DNA of 64,000 nucleotides. Source: Mesostigma viride. Its lineage: Eukaryota > Streptophyta > Mesostigmatophyceae > Mesostigmatales > Mesostigmataceae. The stretch is from the NCBI GenBank assembly GCA_009746045.1, contig RPFO01000418.1, positions 778,498-842,497 of the forward strand, written 5' to 3'. A model generated the notes under the pieces. That model was given only the letters and a program-made list of their open reading frames with translations. It was not told the origin of the DNA and made no database searches. The first letter of the stretch is position 1; every line of letters begins with the position of its first letter. The translations under genes were made by a program, and so were the position numbers. Shown here piece by piece: positions 62,730 through 64,000 of the stretch.

Positions 62730-63302
62730 ATGGCTTCCCGAAACGCAGGGCCTTGCGAGAAGGCGTTGGCAATGCTTGGAAAAATCCTCGATGGTCTCGA
62801 GGACGGCCAGACAAAGATATCTGACCAGCTCGCACACCTGACGCACAAGGTCTCCCTTCTTTCCGGAAACGAAGGTGCTGTTGGAGGCACCGGACCTACC
62901 TGCGAGGTCTTCAAGATTCACGACGCCGGATATGACGATGTCGACCGCAAGACGCCAAAAATTTGCGTCGAGTGGGTCTACGAGAAGAATGCGGCAAAGC
63001 CGAGGAAGGTCGAGGACCGCTGCGAGTGGATTCGCCTCGACCAAGCCGACGGGTGCGTTAAGATGGTTGACGATTTCCTCAATGGCTTCTCCAAGTCCAA
63101 GCGCCAGCCAGGCATTTCCCCCATTGCGCTCTACAGGGCATGGGAGGAGGTAAAGAAGGGTTTCGAGGACGCAAAGACCGCCACTTCCAATGGCAGGAAG
63201 AGGAGCCGCGAGGGAGCGTCAAGCTCCCACGGCCATGGCGACAAGAAGAACTCCGCCTCGTACGTGAAGAGCCTGACTGGACACTCCAAGGACAAGGAGT
63301 AG
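62730..63302 (+). CDS. Charged nuclear-type protein, unknown, right arm of PLV
   Basis: 190 aa from MASRNAGPCEKALAMLGKIL (ACCATGG-like context: GCCATGG); the longer reading from 62631 has no better start. Residues about 5-50 form a helical segment (DGQTKISDQLAHLTHKVSLL). The middle has KICVEWVYEKNAAKPRKVED. The tail is basic and Ser/His/Lys-rich with NGRKRSREG, a likely nuclear localisation signal. Unlike the structural genes it lacks a TCTA core near the start, which may place it with the early genes. No family is recognised. Confidence 0.65.
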   Translation: MASRNAGPCEKALAMLGKILDGLEDGQTKISDQLAHLTHKVSLLSGNEGAVGGTGPTCEVFKIHDAGYDDVDRKTPKICVEWVYEKNAAKPRKVEDRCEWIRLDQADGCVKMVDDFLNGFSKSKRQPGISPIALYRAWEEVKKGFEDAKTATSNGRKRSREGASSSHGHGDKKNSASYVKSLTGHSKDKE

Positions 63303-63562
63303 ATTGTCGTCTTGTTGACGACGGCAACGAGCTTGCCATTTTCGCTCTTGTCGAGCTGATAACGAATGTAAACGTGTTATATTTTTTAATGAATTCGTTT
63401 ATGCAGTATAAAACGCGTCAATGTATGCTGAAAACAATTTTCATTTCGTCTCGAATTGCAGTTCTAACTATGGGTTAAACCTCTCATGCATCGACGCAGG
63501 TTGTCTGGGATTCTTGCATAGATCGTCCGAGTTTCCAGGGTAATATACCCTAACACTCTGCA
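63303..63562. other. Short non-coding stretch before the right TIR
   Basis: AT-rich, with AGTATAAAACGCG at about 63405 resembling a TATA box but no gene downstream before the TIR. Might be a terminator or relic. Confidence 0.4.
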
Positions 63563-64000
63563 CACCCGCCGCGCGGCCCTCGCCGGGTCCGCCAACTCCC
63601 ACGCACTGCTCGACCCTCCAGCACCTTACTAAATTTACTAAGCTAACTACAGGTTTTGGGTTTTCTGCGGGAAATTATGCAAGCCTGTGCATGCTCTCAC
63701 TCACATCGAATAAAACCTCCATTTCCAACTGAAAATATCAATTTAGTAGTAAATATAGTTTCCCACGAGAAAACACAGCAAGCCCTCACAACCAGGCCCA
63801 CCACCTGGCAGTCCCGCCACTGCTTGGCAGTCCGCGCCCTCCGCTGCACCCCCGCTGCCGGCCCCCATGGCCTTTCCCGTGGGAGATGGATTTATTGGTC
63901 ATTTTGCCGTGGGAAACTACGTTTTCATAACCATTTGTCGTGGGAGACTATATTTACTAAGTTTTTTGGGGTTCTTTTTTTGGGAAATTCAGGTGTGTTT
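63563..64000 (-). repeat. PLV right terminal inverted repeat (reaches window edge)
   Basis: Reverse complement of 45915-46361. Ends GGGAAATTCAGGTGTGTTT at the last base of the window. It could extend further. Confidence 0.95.

Larger units (their letters stand above)
45915..64000. mobile_element. Integrated polinton-like virus (PLV)
   Basis: About 18.1 kb bounded by terminal inverted repeats, with the PLV hallmark set: double-jelly-roll MCP, minor capsid protein, A32-type packaging ATPase, tyrosine recombinase and a primase/SF3 helicase. No protein-primed DNA polymerase B, retroviral-type integrase or Ad-like protease was found. This separates it from classical Mavericks/Polintons and fits PLVs of algae. 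The right terminus coincides with the window edge, so a target duplication cannot be checked. Confidence 0.93.

Noticed and set aside
45915-64000. Classical Maverick/Polinton
   Set aside because: No protein-primed polymerase B, retroviral-type integrase or adenoviral-type protease was found; a tyrosine recombinase and primase-helicase are present instead.

Overview
The window looks like nuclear DNA of a green alga, probably a prasinophyte-grade chlorophyte (inference). It holds intron-containing eukaryotic genes, an interstitial CCCTAAA telomere tract, TTAATTAA-rich interspersed repeats, LINE debris and an extreme load of micro- and minisatellites inside introns. No bacterial-type gene organisation is seen outside the viral element.

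Layout. (1) 1-5.4 kb: a compact cluster of four genes: a spliced RING-finger gene on the minus strand, then on the plus strand a two-zinc-module protein with a C-terminal RING, an F-box-like protein and an acidic coiled-coil protein. The divergent RING pair flanks a 125-bp tandem repeat whose units carry CCCGTGG/CCACGGG arms. (2) 5.4-8.5 kb: repeat-rich spacer with a LINE 3' relic. (3) 8.5-41.3 kb: four host genes that can be rebuilt exon by exon with phases that close: PIGK/GPI8 (11 exons, minus), a TspO/MBR-like membrane protein (8 exons, plus), a membrane-anchored sulfotransferase (4 exons, minus) and SERP1/RAMP4 (4 exons, plus). Their introns hold almost all of the satellites, including about 96 copies of GGGGCC. 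(4) 42.1-45.9 kb: non-LTR retrotransposon fragments (YADD reverse transcriptase on plus, ORF1-like on minus), a telomere-type tract, and repeats resembling the end of the next element.

(5) 45.9-64.0 kb: an integrated polinton-like virus (PLV) of at least 18.1 kb, bounded by inverted repeats of about 440 bp at 45915-46361 and 63563-64000. The right repeat runs to the window edge. A leftward arm carries a primase/SF3 helicase and a tyrosine recombinase, and a second leftward pair carries an A32-type packaging ATPase and a coiled-coil protein. The rightward morphogenesis arm carries a 1103-aa fibre-like protein, a C2H2 zinc-finger protein, minor capsid protein, a small amphipathic protein, double-jelly-roll major capsid protein, an Ig-repeat plus LamG-like adhesin, and accessory proteins. 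Primase/helicase, minor capsid, major capsid and adhesin genes each have one or more frame breaks, mostly explicable as one-base changes in homopolymers. This indicates either assembly indels or early decay. Most structural genes have a TCTA core in AT-rich sequence just before the start codon, resembling the mavirus/CroV late promoter. The primase region instead has AATAAAGGC and an 18-bp CGTGGGAGATCTCCCACG palindrome that echoes the terminal repeats.
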